Source: Mycolicibacterium moriokaense
Lineage (GTDB): Bacteria; Actinomycetota; Actinomycetes; Mycobacteriales; Mycobacteriaceae
Length of the DNA stretch: 64,000 bases
NCBI RefSeq assembly: GCF_003347205.1
Contig: NZ_QQBJ01000001.1
Location: forward strand, 186,001 to 250,000
Direction: 5' to 3'
Below the pieces are notes generated by a model. That model did no database searches. It had not been told where the DNA came from and worked only from the letters and a program-made list of their open reading frames with translations. A program made the position numbers and the translations under genes. Below, in pieces: positions 43,159 through 51,954 of the stretch. Position 1 is the first letter of the stretch; every line of letters starts with the position of its first letter.

Positions 43159-43680
43159 ATGGCGACCATTTACTACACCGCGTCCAGCATCGACGGTTTC
43201 ATCGTCGATGACCGCGACAGCCTGGACTGGTTGATATCGCGCAACATCGACGCCGAGGGGCCGTTCGGCTATCGCGCGTTCGCCAACTCGGTGGGCGCGT
43301 TGGTGATGGGGGCGACCACCTACGAGTGGCTCGTCGCCAACGACCCGGACGACTGGCAGTACGACCAGCCCACCTGGGTGCTGACCCACCGCCCCGAGAT
43401 CCTGCGAGCGAAGGATCCCGTGCGTGCCTTCCACGGTGACGTCGTCGAGTTGCACTCGGAACTGCTGCAGGCGGCACGCTACCGCGACGTCTGGGTGGTC
43501 GGCGGTGGCAATGCGGCTGCACAGTTCGCGGGCGCGGGGCTGATCGACGAGATGATCGTCAGCTACGCGCCGTGCACGTTGGGCACCGGCGGGCGGCTGA
43601 TGCCGATGCACACCGAATGGAAGCTCATCGAGTCCGGCGTGAACGGTGACTTCGTCTGCGCCCGGTGGCGAAAGGCCTAG
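43159..43680 (+). CDS. Dihydrofolate reductase-like (RibD C-terminal domain) protein
   Basis: A 173-residue protein of the RibD-C/DHFR-like fold. The N-terminus MATIYYTASSIDGFIVD is typical, with GATTYEW near residue 55 and the NADPH-binding WVVGGGNAAAQFAGAGLIDE near residue 110. It probably reduces a small-molecule carbonyl or pterin-like substrate with NADPH. Standalone copies of this domain are common and functionally undefined. Confidence 0.85.
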   Translation: MATIYYTASSIDGFIVDDRDSLDWLISRNIDAEGPFGYRAFANSVGALVMGATTYEWLVANDPDDWQYDQPTWVLTHRPEILRAKDPVRAFHGDVVELHSELLQAARYRDVWVVGGGNAAAQFAGAGLIDEMIVSYAPCTLGTGGRLMPMHTEWKLIESGVNGDFVCARWRKA

Positions 43681-43683
43681 TGG

Positions 43684-44346
43684 TCAAGGCCTATTGGAAG
43701 AGGCCTGGCGATCGCCTGTGGGCAGGCCGTAGCGTCGCACGAATTCCCGTGACTTGATCAGGAATTCCATCTGGGCGCCCACCTGACGCAACGGCTCGGC
43801 GTTGCGGATCGAGCGGCACAGGACCACGGCGCCCTCCAACGACGCGATGCAGGTGACCGCAAGCGACTCCGCCTCGGCGGGCTCGAAATCGTCGGCGACG
43901 AAGGCGCGCGTCAACGCGTCGCGCCAGCGGCCGAAGATGTCGCTGGCGATGGTCGCCAACTGCGCTTCGTCGCTGGCGCATCCGATGGCCGCGGCGACGA
44001 CGGGGCAGCCCGCGCCGAAGTCGCTCTCGGTGAGCGTCCGTTCCCAGAAGTCGGTGAACCCGCGGACGAGTGTCAGCGCGCCACGCTCGGAGGCGGCGTC
44101 GATGCTCTCGGCGATGGTGTCGCCGGCCCAGCGCAGCGCTTCGGCCAGGATCTGATTGCGGCCCTCGGGGAAGTGGTAATACACGGATCCGCGGGGGGCG
44201 CCGCTGCGGGCCAGCACTTCGTCGATGGTGACGCCGGCGGCGCCGCGCTCACGCATCACCTCGGCGGCGCTGATCAGCATGTTGCTGCGCGTCGAACCCC
44301 GCTTGGCCCGCGTTTTGGTTGTCGGCACTGTCGAGGGTGTCCTCAC
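43684..44346 (-). CDS. TetR-family transcriptional regulator
   Basis: A 220-residue regulator. The HTH is near the N-terminus (GVTIDEVLARSGAPRGSVYYHFPEGRNQIL, with YYHF as the helix-3 signature). The C-terminal ligand domain carries FGAGCPVVAAAIG, typical of the LmrA/YxaF-like TetR_C group. I set the start at the GTG 44346 because it forms a GTGA overlap with a 45-codon upstream gene that has a strong ribosome-binding site. The frame is open further upstream to 44382. Confidence 0.88.
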   Translation of the reverse strand: MRTPSTVPTTKTRAKRGSTRSNMLISAAEVMRERGAAGVTIDEVLARSGAPRGSVYYHFPEGRNQILAEALRWAGDTIAESIDAASERGALTLVRGFTDFWERTLTESDFGAGCPVVAAAIGCASDEAQLATIASDIFGRWRDALTRAFVADDFEPAEAESLAVTCIASLEGAVVLCRSIRNAEPLRQVGAQMEFLIKSREFVRRYGLPTGDRQASSNRP

Positions 44347-44480
44347 GCCGCGTGCTGGTTGCGAAGCTGCGCCGGGCGCCACCCGACGGTTCGGGTGGCC
44401 AGCCGGTAGAGCCGTTGACGGCGGTCAGGTACACGGTGGGTGAACTGATGGCCGGCGAAGTTGAGTTCGATGACCCACAT
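44343..44480 (-). CDS. Small 45-residue Arg-rich protein coupled to the TetR gene
   Basis: A 45-codon frame starts at ATG 44480 with an excellent Shine-Dalgarno (GAGGGAGG at 44494-44487, 6-nt spacing) and ends in a GTGA overlap with the TetR start. The N-terminus MWVIELNFAGHQF is followed by a basic stretch with many Arg residues and a WRPAQLRNQHAA end. There is no membrane segment or known domain. It could be a leader that sets TetR translation or a genuine small protein. I do not recognise it. Confidence 0.55.
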   Translation of the reverse strand: MWVIELNFAGHQFTHRVPDRRQRLYRLATRTVGWRPAQLRNQHAA

Positions 44481-44703
44481 CGTGTGCCTCCCTCAAGGTG
44501 AGCGGCGCCATTGCCGCCCGATAATTATGATACAAAGCATAGAACCAATCGGATTCTCATGCAATTCCCAGGCGGGCGACATCGCCGTTTTTCGCGGTAA
44601 ACAGCAGATGAACACATGTCAAGTCGCAGGTCGGCAGGTCGGTCGGCACACATTCAGATTATGGGGTCTTGCATAATTTCGTCGGACGCGTTTCACTCGG
44701 CTG
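44481..44703. other. A/T-rich divergent promoter region, TetR unit / crotonase gene
   Basis: This 223-bp gap is visibly richer in A/T than its surroundings (for example around 44520-44560). CATAAT at 44672-44677 is a possible -10 for the crotonase gene, placing initiation about 20 bp before the ATG. No clear palindrome for the TetR protein was found. Confidence 0.4.
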
Positions 44704-45504
44704 ATGACAGCACCGCAGCTGACCCTCGACACCGTCACCCTGGAACGCGACGGCCACGTGCTGGCCATCGGCCTCAACCGGCCGGACAAGCGCAATGCCT
44801 TCAACCTGGCGATGCTCGCCGACCTGTCACGTGCCTACGGTCTGCTGGAGTCCGACGACTCCCTGCGAGCGGGTCTCCTGTTCGCACACGGCGACCACTT
44901 CACCGCCGGTCTCGACCTGGTCGACGTCGGCCCGAACATCGTCAGTGGAGAACTGCCGTTCCCCGACGACGGCCGCGACCCGTGGCGATTGGACGGGCCC
45001 TGGACCAAGCCCGTCGTCGCCGCCGCACACGGCTGGTGCATGACGCTCGGGATCGAACTGCTGCTGGCCGCCGACATCCGGGTCGCGGCCGAGGGCACCC
45101 GCTTCTCGCAGCTGGAGGTCCGTCGCGGGATCTATCCGTTTGGCGGTGCGACCATCCGCCTTCCGCAGCAGGCCGGCTGGGGCGACGCCATGCGCTGGCT
45201 GCTGACCGGGGACGAGTTCGACTCCGAAGAGGCCAGGCGCATCGGGCTGCTGCAGGAGGTCACCGCCGATGCCGCGCAGGCGCAGGCCACCGCTCGCGAG
45301 ATCGCGCACACCATCGCCGACCGTGCGGCCCCGCTGGGAGTGCAAGCGGTGCTGGCGTCGGCACACACGGCCCGCACCGAGGGCGACCGCGCCTTGACAG
45401 AACGGCTGCGACCGGAGATGACCCGATTGTTCGGCACCGCGGACGCCGCCGAAGGCCTGCAGTCGTTCATCGAGCGGCGCGAAGCCCGGTTCAGCGGCCG
45501 GTAG
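44704..45504 (+). CDS. Crotonase/enoyl-CoA hydratase-family protein, one catalytic Glu missing
   Basis: A 266-residue crotonase-fold protein. The oxyanion region is [12 protein letters not shown]. The first crotonase Glu is present (SQLEVRRG), but the second position reads DAMRWLLTG with Arg instead of Glu. A simple hydratase reaction is therefore less likely; isomerase, hydrolase or decarboxylase chemistry are alternatives. It lies 41 bp upstream of the FadE5-like gene and is likely co-transcribed with it. Confidence 0.87.
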   Translation: MTAPQLTLDTVTLERDGHVLAIGLNRPDKRNAFNLAMLADLSRAYGLLESDDSLRAGLLFAHGDHFTAGLDLVDVGPNIVSGELPFPDDGRDPWRLDGPWTKPVVAAAHGWCMTLGIELLLAADIRVAAEGTRFSQLEVRRGIYPFGGATIRLPQQAGWGDAMRWLLTGDEFDSEEARRIGLLQEVTADAAQAQATAREIAHTIADRAAPLGVQAVLASAHTARTEGDRALTERLRPEMTRLFGTADAAEGLQSFIERREARFSGR

Positions 45505-45545
45505 AACGCGTTACGCTCGGCCCAGCCGCCGCGGAAGGGCTAGCC

Positions 45546-47381
45546 ATGGGCCATTACAAGAGCAATGTGCGCGATCTCGAGTTCAACCTGTTCGAGGTGC
45601 TCGAACTCGAGAAGGCGCTGGCCACCGGTGAGTTCGGCGACCTGGACGGCGAATCCGTGCGCCAGATGCTGGAGGAGGCCTCGAAGCTGGCCGAGGGGCC
45701 GCTGGCCGAGGCGTTCGCCGACGCCGACCGGCACCCGCCGACGTTCGACCCCGAGACCCACGTGGTGACGATCCCGGAGTCGTTCAAGAAGTCCTTTCGC
45801 GCCTGGCAGAAGGGCGAGTGGTTCCGCGTCGGCCTCGACGAGGACATCGGCGGCGTGCCGGCGCCTGCGATGGTCGCTTGGGCCGTCAACGAATTCCCGC
45901 TCGGGGCCCAGCCGGCGGCGTTCATGTACCTGGCCGGGCCGGTGCTCGCCAACATCCTCTACCACATCGGCAACGACGCTGAGCGGCAGCTGGCATCGCT
46001 TGCGATAGAACGGAATTGGGCGGCCACGATGGTGCTGACCGAGCCCGACGCGGGTTCAGACGTCGGCGCGGGGCGCACCAAGGCGGTGCAGGAGGCCGAC
46101 GGCACCTGGCATCTCGACGGGGTCAAGCGGTTCATCACAAACGGCGACACCGACGACTTGTTCGAGAACGAACTGCACATGGTGCTCGCCCGGCCCGAGG
46201 GCGCGGGGCCCGGCACCAAGGGCCTGAGCCTGTTCGTCGTGCCCAAGTTCCTGCCCGATCCGGAGACCGGCGAACCCGGCGAGCGCAACGGCGTCTTCGT
46301 CACCGGCCTGGAACACAAGATGGGGCTGAAGGCTTCGGCGACCTGCGAGCTGACGTTCGGCCAGCACGGTGTGCCCGCCGTCGGATGGCTGGTCGGTGAC
46401 TCGCACAACGGCATCGCCCAGATGTTCAAGATCATCGAGTACGCGCGAATGATGGTCGGCACCAAGGCGATTGCGACGCTGTCGACGGGCTACCTGAACG
46501 CGCTGGAGTATGCGAAGACGCGGATCCAGGGTGCCGACATGACCCAGATGACCGACAAGACCGCGCCGCGGGTCACGATCATCCACCACCCGGATGTGCG
46601 TCGCGCCCTGATGGTGCAGAAGTCCTACACCGAAGGGCTGCGGGCGCTGTACCTGTTCACCGCCGCACACCAGGACGCGGCGGTGGCCGAGATCGTCTCG
46701 GGGGCCGACGCCGAACTCGCCGAGCGGGTCAATGACTTGTTGCTGCCCATCGTCAAAGGGGTCGGCTCCGAGCGCGCCTACCAGTGCCTGACCGAGTCGC
46801 TGCAGACATTCGGCGGGTCGGGGTTCCTGCAGGACTATCCGATCGAGCAGTACATCCGCGACGCCAAGATCGACAGCCTCTACGAGGGCACCACCGCGAT
46901 TCAGGCCCAGGACTTCTTCTTCCGCAAGATCGCGCGCGATCAGGGCAAGGCGCTGTCACACGTCGTCGCCCAGATCCAGAAATTCCTGGACAGCGAGACC
47001 GCCAGGCCCGAACTGGCCGAGGGCCGCACCCAGCTGGCCACCGCGCTCTCGGATGCCGAGGCGATGACGGCCACGCTGACGGGATACCTGCTCAGCGCCC
47101 AGGAGAACGCGCGTGAGCTGTATCGGCTGGGCCTGGAGTCGGTGGCGTTCCTGCTGGCGGTCGGGGATCTGCTGATCGGCTGGCTGCTGATGGAGCACGC
47201 GGAGATCGCGCTGAACGCGCTCGACGGCGATGTGTCGGAACGGGATCGCGAGTTCTACGGTGGAAAAGTAGCCGCCGCAAACTTTTTCACGAAGAATGTG
47301 TTGCCGCGGCTGACGGCCGAACGCAAGATCGTCGAGGCCGTGGACCTGACGATCATGGATCTACGAGAGGAAGCATTCTGA
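45546..47381 (+). CDS. Acyl-CoA dehydrogenase, FadE5-like (611 residues)
   Basis: A long-form acyl-CoA dehydrogenase closely similar in length and motifs to FadE5 (Rv0244c), a broad-range saturated acyl-CoA dehydrogenase. It has an N-terminal extension [19 protein letters not shown], the [16 protein letters not shown] flavin/substrate loop, [16 protein letters not shown] and [16 protein letters not shown], then a C-terminal helical domain ending LREEAF. It should introduce the alpha,beta double bond in beta-oxidation. The gene order crotonase-FadE-MaoC gives consecutive steps. The stop overlaps the MaoC start (TGATG). Confidence 0.92.
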   Translation: MGHYKSNVRDLEFNLFEVLELEKALATGEFGDLDGESVRQMLEEASKLAEGPLAEAFADADRHPPTFDPETHVVTIPESFKKSFRAWQKGEWFRVGLDEDIGGVPAPAMVAWAVNEFPLGAQPAAFMYLAGPVLANILYHIGNDAERQLASLAIERNWAATMVLTEPDAGSDVGAGRTKAVQEADGTWHLDGVKRFITNGDTDDLFENELHMVLARPEGAGPGTKGLSLFVVPKFLPDPETGEPGERNGVFVTGLEHKMGLKASATCELTFGQHGVPAVGWLVGDSHNGIAQMFKIIEYARMMVGTKAIATLSTGYLNALEYAKTRIQGADMTQMTDKTAPRVTIIHHPDVRRALMVQKSYTEGLRALYLFTAAHQDAAVAEIVSGADAELAERVNDLLLPIVKGVGSERAYQCLTESLQTFGGSGFLQDYPIEQYIRDAKIDSLYEGTTAIQAQDFFFRKIARDQGKALSHVVAQIQKFLDSETARPELAEGRTQLATALSDAEAMTATLTGYLLSAQENARELYRLGLESVAFLLAVGDLLIGWLLMEHAEIALNALDGDVSERDREFYGGKVAAANFFTKNVLPRLTAERKIVEAVDLTIMDLREEAF

Positions 47382-47839
47382 TGAAGGTGATCACCTCGAT
47401 CGACGACGCTGTCGCGGCGGTGGGCGAAGAGCTCGGTGTCAGCGACTGGCAGGAGATCGACCAGAAGCGCATCAACGACTTCGCTGATGCGACAGGTGAT
47501 CACCAGTGGATTCACATCGATGCCGACCGCGCCAAGAGCGAGAGCCCCTACGGCACAACGATTGCGCACGGTTTCCTGACGCTGTCGATGATTCCGGCGC
47601 TGACCAAGCAGAACTACCGCGTCGAGAACGCGAAGATGGCGATCAATTACGGGTTGAACAAGGTCCGCTTCATCGCCGCCGTGCCGTCAGGAGGCCGGAT
47701 CCGTGCGCGCTCCGAACTCGTCGACGCGACCAAGGTCGACGACAACACCGTCAACATGACGGTGAAGAACACGATCGAGCTCGACGGCTCCGCCAAACCT
47801 GCCGCGATCGCCGAGACGATCGTGCGGGTGCTGTTCTAA
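47381..47839 (+). CDS. MaoC-like (R)-specific enoyl-CoA hydratase (Rv0130/HtdZ-like)
   Basis: A single hot-dog protein of 152 residues. It carries the hydratase-2 motif FADATGDHQWIHID (catalytic Asp and His) and the following YGTTIAHGFLTLSM. These residues hydrate trans-2-enoyl-CoA to the (R)-3-hydroxy product. NYGLNKVRF is shared with Rv0130. It follows FadE directly with a one-base overlap, so the enoyl product is probably channelled. Confidence 0.92.
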   Translation: MKVITSIDDAVAAVGEELGVSDWQEIDQKRINDFADATGDHQWIHIDADRAKSESPYGTTIAHGFLTLSMIPALTKQNYRVENAKMAINYGLNKVRFIAAVPSGGRIRARSELVDATKVDDNTVNMTVKNTIELDGSAKPAAIAETIVRVLF

Positions 47840-47846
47840 CGACGAC

Positions 47847-48161
47847 TCAATATCCCGGATACCCCCCGTAACCCGGATAGCCCGGTGGACACGGATACCC
47901 CGGGTAGCACGGAGGCGGTGGCGGCGGGGGAGGCGGCGGTGGTGGCGGTATGAAGTACCACCACGGCGGTATCCAGTCGACGTCGATCCAATCGGCCCCG
48001 CCGCCCCAATTCGGTCCCCAATGGCCGTGTCCGGGCCCCGGTATCCACGGGATGCCAGGTCCGTGCGGCTTGGCGCCGGCGATTCCTGCGCCCAATCCCA
48101 GAGCGGCGAACCCGACCATCCCAGATGTCGCCGCCACGGCAATGATTTTCTTGAGATTCAT
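47847..48161 (-). CDS. Small secreted proline/glycine-rich protein
   Basis: A 104-residue protein with an N-terminal signal peptide (MNLKKIIAVAATSGMVGFAALGL...AGA, cleavage probably near residue 29). The mature part is dominated by Gly, Pro, Trp and Tyr, including a 13-Pro run and a C-terminal series of PGY/YPGY units. It has no recognised domain; a cell-wall or surface role is inferred. Its stop is 7 bp from the convergent MaoC stop. Proteins of this type are common, and often poorly conserved, in mycobacteria. Confidence 0.75.
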   Translation of the reverse strand: MNLKKIIAVAATSGMVGFAALGLGAGIAGAKPHGPGIPWIPGPGHGHWGPNWGGGADWIDVDWIPPWWYFIPPPPPPPPPPPPPCYPGYPCPPGYPGYGGYPGY

Positions 48162-48375
48162 ATTGCACCCCTGGTGCGAGCGCGTACCTCTCTGATGCTC
48201 CTCCTCGCCACGCCCGCATCACAAGAGCACTTCGTCACCCCGCCGCGAGTCGAGGGATCATCCTGGCCTGGACGTCGACGACGAGATCCCGGAGACAGGG
48301 CTCTGTGACGAGCCCGATCCAGCCGCGGACGCCGGCGGAGCCGTACCGCCGACCCGCAACCGGAAGTGGCGGTGC

Positions 48376-49848
48376 CTACTCCGGCTTGTAGCCGAACGGC
48401 AGCAGCACGCTCTTGGCCTGGGTGTACTGCTCGATACCCTCCGGGCCGTTCTCGCGGCCGATACCCGAGTTCTTGTAGCCGCCGAACGGCGCACCGGGGT
48501 CGAACGCGTACATGTTCACCGCGTAGGTGCCGGTGCGGATCTTCCGCGCGATCTTCATCGCCTTGTCGTTGTCGGTCGTGAACACCGATCCCGCGAGGCC
48601 GTAGACGGAGTCGTTGGCGATGCGGACGGCGTCGTCCTCGGTGTCGTAGGGGATCACCGCCAGCACGGGTCCGAAGATCTCCTCCTGGGCGATGGTCATC
48701 GAGTTGTCGACATCGGCGAACAGCGTTGGCTGGACGAACCAGCCGCTGTCCAGGCCCTCGGGGCGACCGCCGCCGGTGACCAGACGCGCGCCCTCCTCGA
48801 CGCCCTTGCGGATGTAGCCCTCGACGCGTTCGCGCTGCTTCTCGCTGATCAGCGATCCGACCATCGCGCCTGCGTTGTCGGGCAAGCCGACCGGCATCCC
48901 GGCCACCGCGGCGCCGAGTTTCTCGACGACCTCGTCGTAGCGCGACCGAGGCGCGAGGATCCGGGTCTGCGCCACGCACGCCTGGCCGGTGTTCATCAGA
49001 CCGGAGAACACCAGCATGGGCAGCGTGGAATCCAGGTCGGCGTCCTCGAGGATGATGGCCGCGGACTTGCCGCCCAGCTCCAGGCTGCACGGCTTGAGCT
49101 TCTCGGCGGCGATCTTGGCGATCTCCTTTCCGACCGCAGACGACCCGGTGAAGGTGAACTTGTCGATCTCCGGGTTGGCGGTCAGCGCGCGACCGGTCTC
49201 CGGACCGCCCGGCACCACGGATAGCACGCCTTCGGGCAGGCCCGCCTCGGCGAAGATGTCGGCCATCGCGAACAGCGACAGCGGCGTCTCGGCGGCGGGC
49301 TTCACCACCAGCGTGCAGCCGGCGATCAGTGCCGGACCCAGCTTGTTGGCCGCGAGGAAGAACGGCACGTTCCATGCGGTGATGGCGGCGACGACGCCGA
49401 TCGGCTCGCGCAGCACCATGGTCTCGCCGTACACGCCGGAGCGGAAGTCGCGCCAGGCGAACTTGTCGGCGGCGTCCTTGTAGTAGTTGAACGCTGCCAT
49501 CGCCGCGCCGTACTGCATCATGTCGACGATCGTCGGCGGCTGTCCGGTCTCGGCGGCCAGCAGGAACTTCAATTCGTCGGCGCGCTCCTCCATGAGGGCG
49601 ACGGCCCGCGCCAAGACCTCGCCGCGCTCGTGCGGCGTCATGTCCGGCCACGGTCCCTCGTCGAACGCCTTGCGTGCTGCGGCGCATGCGGCGTCGACGT
49701 CGGCGGCGGACGCAAGCGGAACCTTGCCGACCAAATCGCCGGTGGCGGGCGAATGCACCTCGATGACATCGGAGGTCGCCGGCTCCGTCCACTTGCCGCC
49801 GATGAACAGCTTGTCCCACTCGGTCCTGAACGCCGTGCTCTGTGTCAT
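48376..49848 (-). CDS. NAD(P)-dependent aldehyde dehydrogenase (Rv0223c orthologue)
   Basis: Oxidises an aldehyde to a carboxylic acid. 490 residues with the full ALDH set: AWNVPFFLAANKLGPAL, FTGSSAVGKEIA for NAD, general-base Glu at about 257 in LELGGKSA, nucleophile Cys at about 291 in NTGQACVAQ, and EEIFGPVLAV. The C-terminus KSVLLPFGYKPE is as expected. Position before the methyltransferase and glycosyltransferase matches Rv0223c-Rv0225. The substrate is unknown; a lipid aldehyde would suit the neighbourhood. Confidence 0.94.
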   Translation of the reverse strand: MTQSTAFRTEWDKLFIGGKWTEPATSDVIEVHSPATGDLVGKVPLASAADVDAACAAARKAFDEGPWPDMTPHERGEVLARAVALMEERADELKFLLAAETGQPPTIVDMMQYGAAMAAFNYYKDAADKFAWRDFRSGVYGETMVLREPIGVVAAITAWNVPFFLAANKLGPALIAGCTLVVKPAAETPLSLFAMADIFAEAGLPEGVLSVVPGGPETGRALTANPEIDKFTFTGSSAVGKEIAKIAAEKLKPCSLELGGKSAAIILEDADLDSTLPMLVFSGLMNTGQACVAQTRILAPRSRYDEVVEKLGAAVAGMPVGLPDNAGAMVGSLISEKQRERVEGYIRKGVEEGARLVTGGGRPEGLDSGWFVQPTLFADVDNSMTIAQEEIFGPVLAVIPYDTEDDAVRIANDSVYGLAGSVFTTDNDKAMKIARKIRTGTYAVNMYAFDPGAPFGGYKNSGIGRENGPEGIEQYTQAKSVLLPFGYKPE

Positions 49849-49932
49849 CTATCTGCTCCTCGCGTGCGCGGTGTCATGAGCGTCACATTACCCATCGCGG
49901 GGCAAAACGAGAACCTGTTGCAGTTCTCGCAG

Positions 49933-50694
49933 TCAGCGGGGGCGCAGAACCAGCACCACATTGCTCACCGTGAATTCCCGCAGCAACGGCGCCTTGGTCA
50001 TCCACCACGCCCATCGCGGGTGGTAGCGGGGGAAAGCGGCGATCAGGGCGCCCGTCGCCTCGGCCCACTCGATGCCGTCCCGCACCGACACTGCGAACAA
50101 CGACGAGCCGTAGTCATTCTTCGGCCGGTGGCCGTGCCGCCGGGCATACCGATCGGCGGCGCGCCTGCCGCCGAGGTAGTGGGTCAACCCCATTTCGTGG
50201 CCGCCGAATGGGCCCAGCCACACCGTGTACGACAGCACGACCAGGCCACCGGGCCGGGTGACCCGCAGCATCTCCCCGGCCAGCCGCCACGGCTGCGGCA
50301 CGTGCTCGGCGACGTTGGACGACAGGCAGATGTCAACGCTGTCATCGGCGAACGGCAGTGCCGTCCCGGAGGCGCGGACATAGGTGGCTGTGCCGCCGGT
50401 CGCAGGTCCGGCGTGCATCTCGGCAGGGTCGGGTTCCACACCGATGTAGCCGATTCCGGCTTCCTGGAACGCCGTGGCGAAGTAGCCGGGCCCGCCGCCG
50501 ACGTCGAGCAGGAGGCGGCCCGCCGCGGGCTCGTCGTTGGTGGCCAGCCACAGGTCGGCGATCATCGCGGCGGTGTCGTCGGCGAGGGCGCCGTAGAAGC
50601 GCGCCGGGTGGGTCTGCTCGAAGCGGAACCGGGACAGCAGACGCACCGACCGAGCCAGCGTCGCCCGCCGGGCGAAGACGTCGGTCGGCGACAT
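49933..50694 (-). CDS. SAM-dependent methyltransferase (Rv0224c orthologue)
   Basis: A class I methyltransferase of 253 residues. Motif I is LLDVGGGPGYFATAF, the acidic end of strand 2 is VEPDP, and ICLSSNVAEHVPQPWRLAGEMLRVTRPGG matches motifs IV-V. I place the start at ATG 50694 (MSPTDVFARRATL), which aligns with Rv0224c; the frame extends to another ATG at 50736. It is divergent from the glycosyltransferase gene across 75 bp. The pair is thought to act in lipid or glycolipid modification, by context only. Confidence 0.9.
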   Translation of the reverse strand: MSPTDVFARRATLARSVRLLSRFRFEQTHPARFYGALADDTAAMIADLWLATNDEPAAGRLLLDVGGGPGYFATAFQEAGIGYIGVEPDPAEMHAGPATGGTATYVRASGTALPFADDSVDICLSSNVAEHVPQPWRLAGEMLRVTRPGGLVVLSYTVWLGPFGGHEMGLTHYLGGRRAADRYARRHGHRPKNDYGSSLFAVSVRDGIEWAEATGALIAAFPRYHPRWAWWMTKAPLLREFTVSNVVLVLRPR

Positions 50695-50769
50695 CCGACG
50701 AACGCTTGCGTGAGGAGACGACATCGACGACATCATTGCCGACCCTATGCAGCGGTTACGCTGGCGAGG

Positions 50770-51930
50770 ATGTCTGGCCGCCCCTTACGCTCCGTGCTCC
50801 TGCTGTGTTGGCGCGATACCGGCCATCCGCAGGGCGGCGGCAGCGAGGCGTACCTGCAGCGCATCGGAGGGCAACTGGCGGCGTCCGGAGTCGACGTGGC
50901 GCTGCGGACGGCGCGCTACCCGGGATCGGCGCGACGGGAGGTCGTCGACGGGGTGCGGATCAACCGCGCGGGCGGCCCCTACTCGATCTATATCTGGGCG
51001 GGGCTGGCGATGGTGCTGGCCCGGATCGGCCTCGGGCCGCTCCGCAAGGTGCGTCCGGACGTGGTGATCGACACCCAGAACGGCCTGCCGTTCCTGGCCC
51101 GCCTCGCCTACGGTCGGCGCGTCGTCGTCCTCGTGCACCACTGCCACCGCGAACTGTGGCCCGTCGCCGGCCGGTTCAAGGGCCGGTTCGGCTGGTTCGT
51201 CGAATCCCGGTTGTCGCCGTGGCTGCACCGGCGCAACCAATACATCACGGTGTCGCTGCCCTCGGCGCGTGACCTGACCGATCTGGGCATCGACGTCGGC
51301 CGGATCGCGTTGGTACGCAACGGGCTCGACGAAGCACCGGCGGAGTCGCTGGAACTGCCCCGCTCCGCGACGCCGCGCATCGCGCTGCTGAGCCGACTGG
51401 TGCCGCACAAGCAGATCGAGGACGCGCTGCACGCCGTCGCCGAACTGCGGCCGCGGCTACCGGACCTGCACCTCGACATCGTCGGTGGCGGCTGGTGGCG
51501 CGATCGCCTCGTCGAACACGCGCGACGGCTCGGGGTATCCGACGCGGTGACGTTCCACGGTCATGTCGATGACGCGGCCAAACACGAAGTGCTGCAGCGA
51601 TGCTGGGTGCATGTGCTGCCGTCACGCAAGGAGGGCTGGGGCCTGGCCGTCACCGAGGCCGCCCAGCACGGCGTCCCGACGATCGGCTACCGGGCATCCG
51701 GTGGTCTCACCGACTCGATCGTCGACGGCGTCACGGGCCTGCTCGTCGATGACGCCGGAGAACTGGTCGACGGCCTCGAGCGGCTGCTGACCGATGCGGT
51801 GCTCCGTGAGCAACTCGGCAGCAAGGCGGCGGTCCGCAGCGGCGAGTTCTCCTGGCAGCAGAGCGCCGAGGCGATGCGCCAGGTGCTGGAGTCCGTGCTC
51901 GCAGGAAAGCGCGTCAGCGGTGTTGTCTGA
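50770..51930 (+). CDS. GT4-type glycosyltransferase (Rv0225 orthologue)
   Basis: A 386-residue GT-B glycosyltransferase. The N-terminal acceptor domain has LLLCWRDTGHPQGGGSEAYLQRI. The C-terminal donor domain shows the GT4 features LLSRLVPHKQIEDAL, VGGGWWRD and the ExxE-type EGWGLAVTEAAQHGVPTIGYRASGG. ATG at 50770, frame matching Rv0225. It probably transfers a hexose to a membrane-associated lipid; donor and acceptor are unknown. Confidence 0.92.
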   Translation: MSGRPLRSVLLLCWRDTGHPQGGGSEAYLQRIGGQLAASGVDVALRTARYPGSARREVVDGVRINRAGGPYSIYIWAGLAMVLARIGLGPLRKVRPDVVIDTQNGLPFLARLAYGRRVVVLVHHCHRELWPVAGRFKGRFGWFVESRLSPWLHRRNQYITVSLPSARDLTDLGIDVGRIALVRNGLDEAPAESLELPRSATPRIALLSRLVPHKQIEDALHAVAELRPRLPDLHLDIVGGGWWRDRLVEHARRLGVSDAVTFHGHVDDAAKHEVLQRCWVHVLPSRKEGWGLAVTEAAQHGVPTIGYRASGGLTDSIVDGVTGLLVDDAGELVDGLERLLTDAVLREQLGSKAAVRSGEFSWQQSAEAMRQVLESVLAGKRVSGVV

Positions 51931-51954
51931 GCCGGTCTTTTCGGGGCAATCGCC

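Noticed and set aside
44616-45545. N-terminal extension of the FadE5-like gene upstream to 44616
   Set aside because: The region encodes a crotonase in another frame, and the FadE5 family N-terminus begins at 45546.
47880-47950. GGC/GGT-rich tract as a non-coding tandem repeat
   Set aside because: It is the coding sequence of the polyproline run in the secreted protein on the minus strand.
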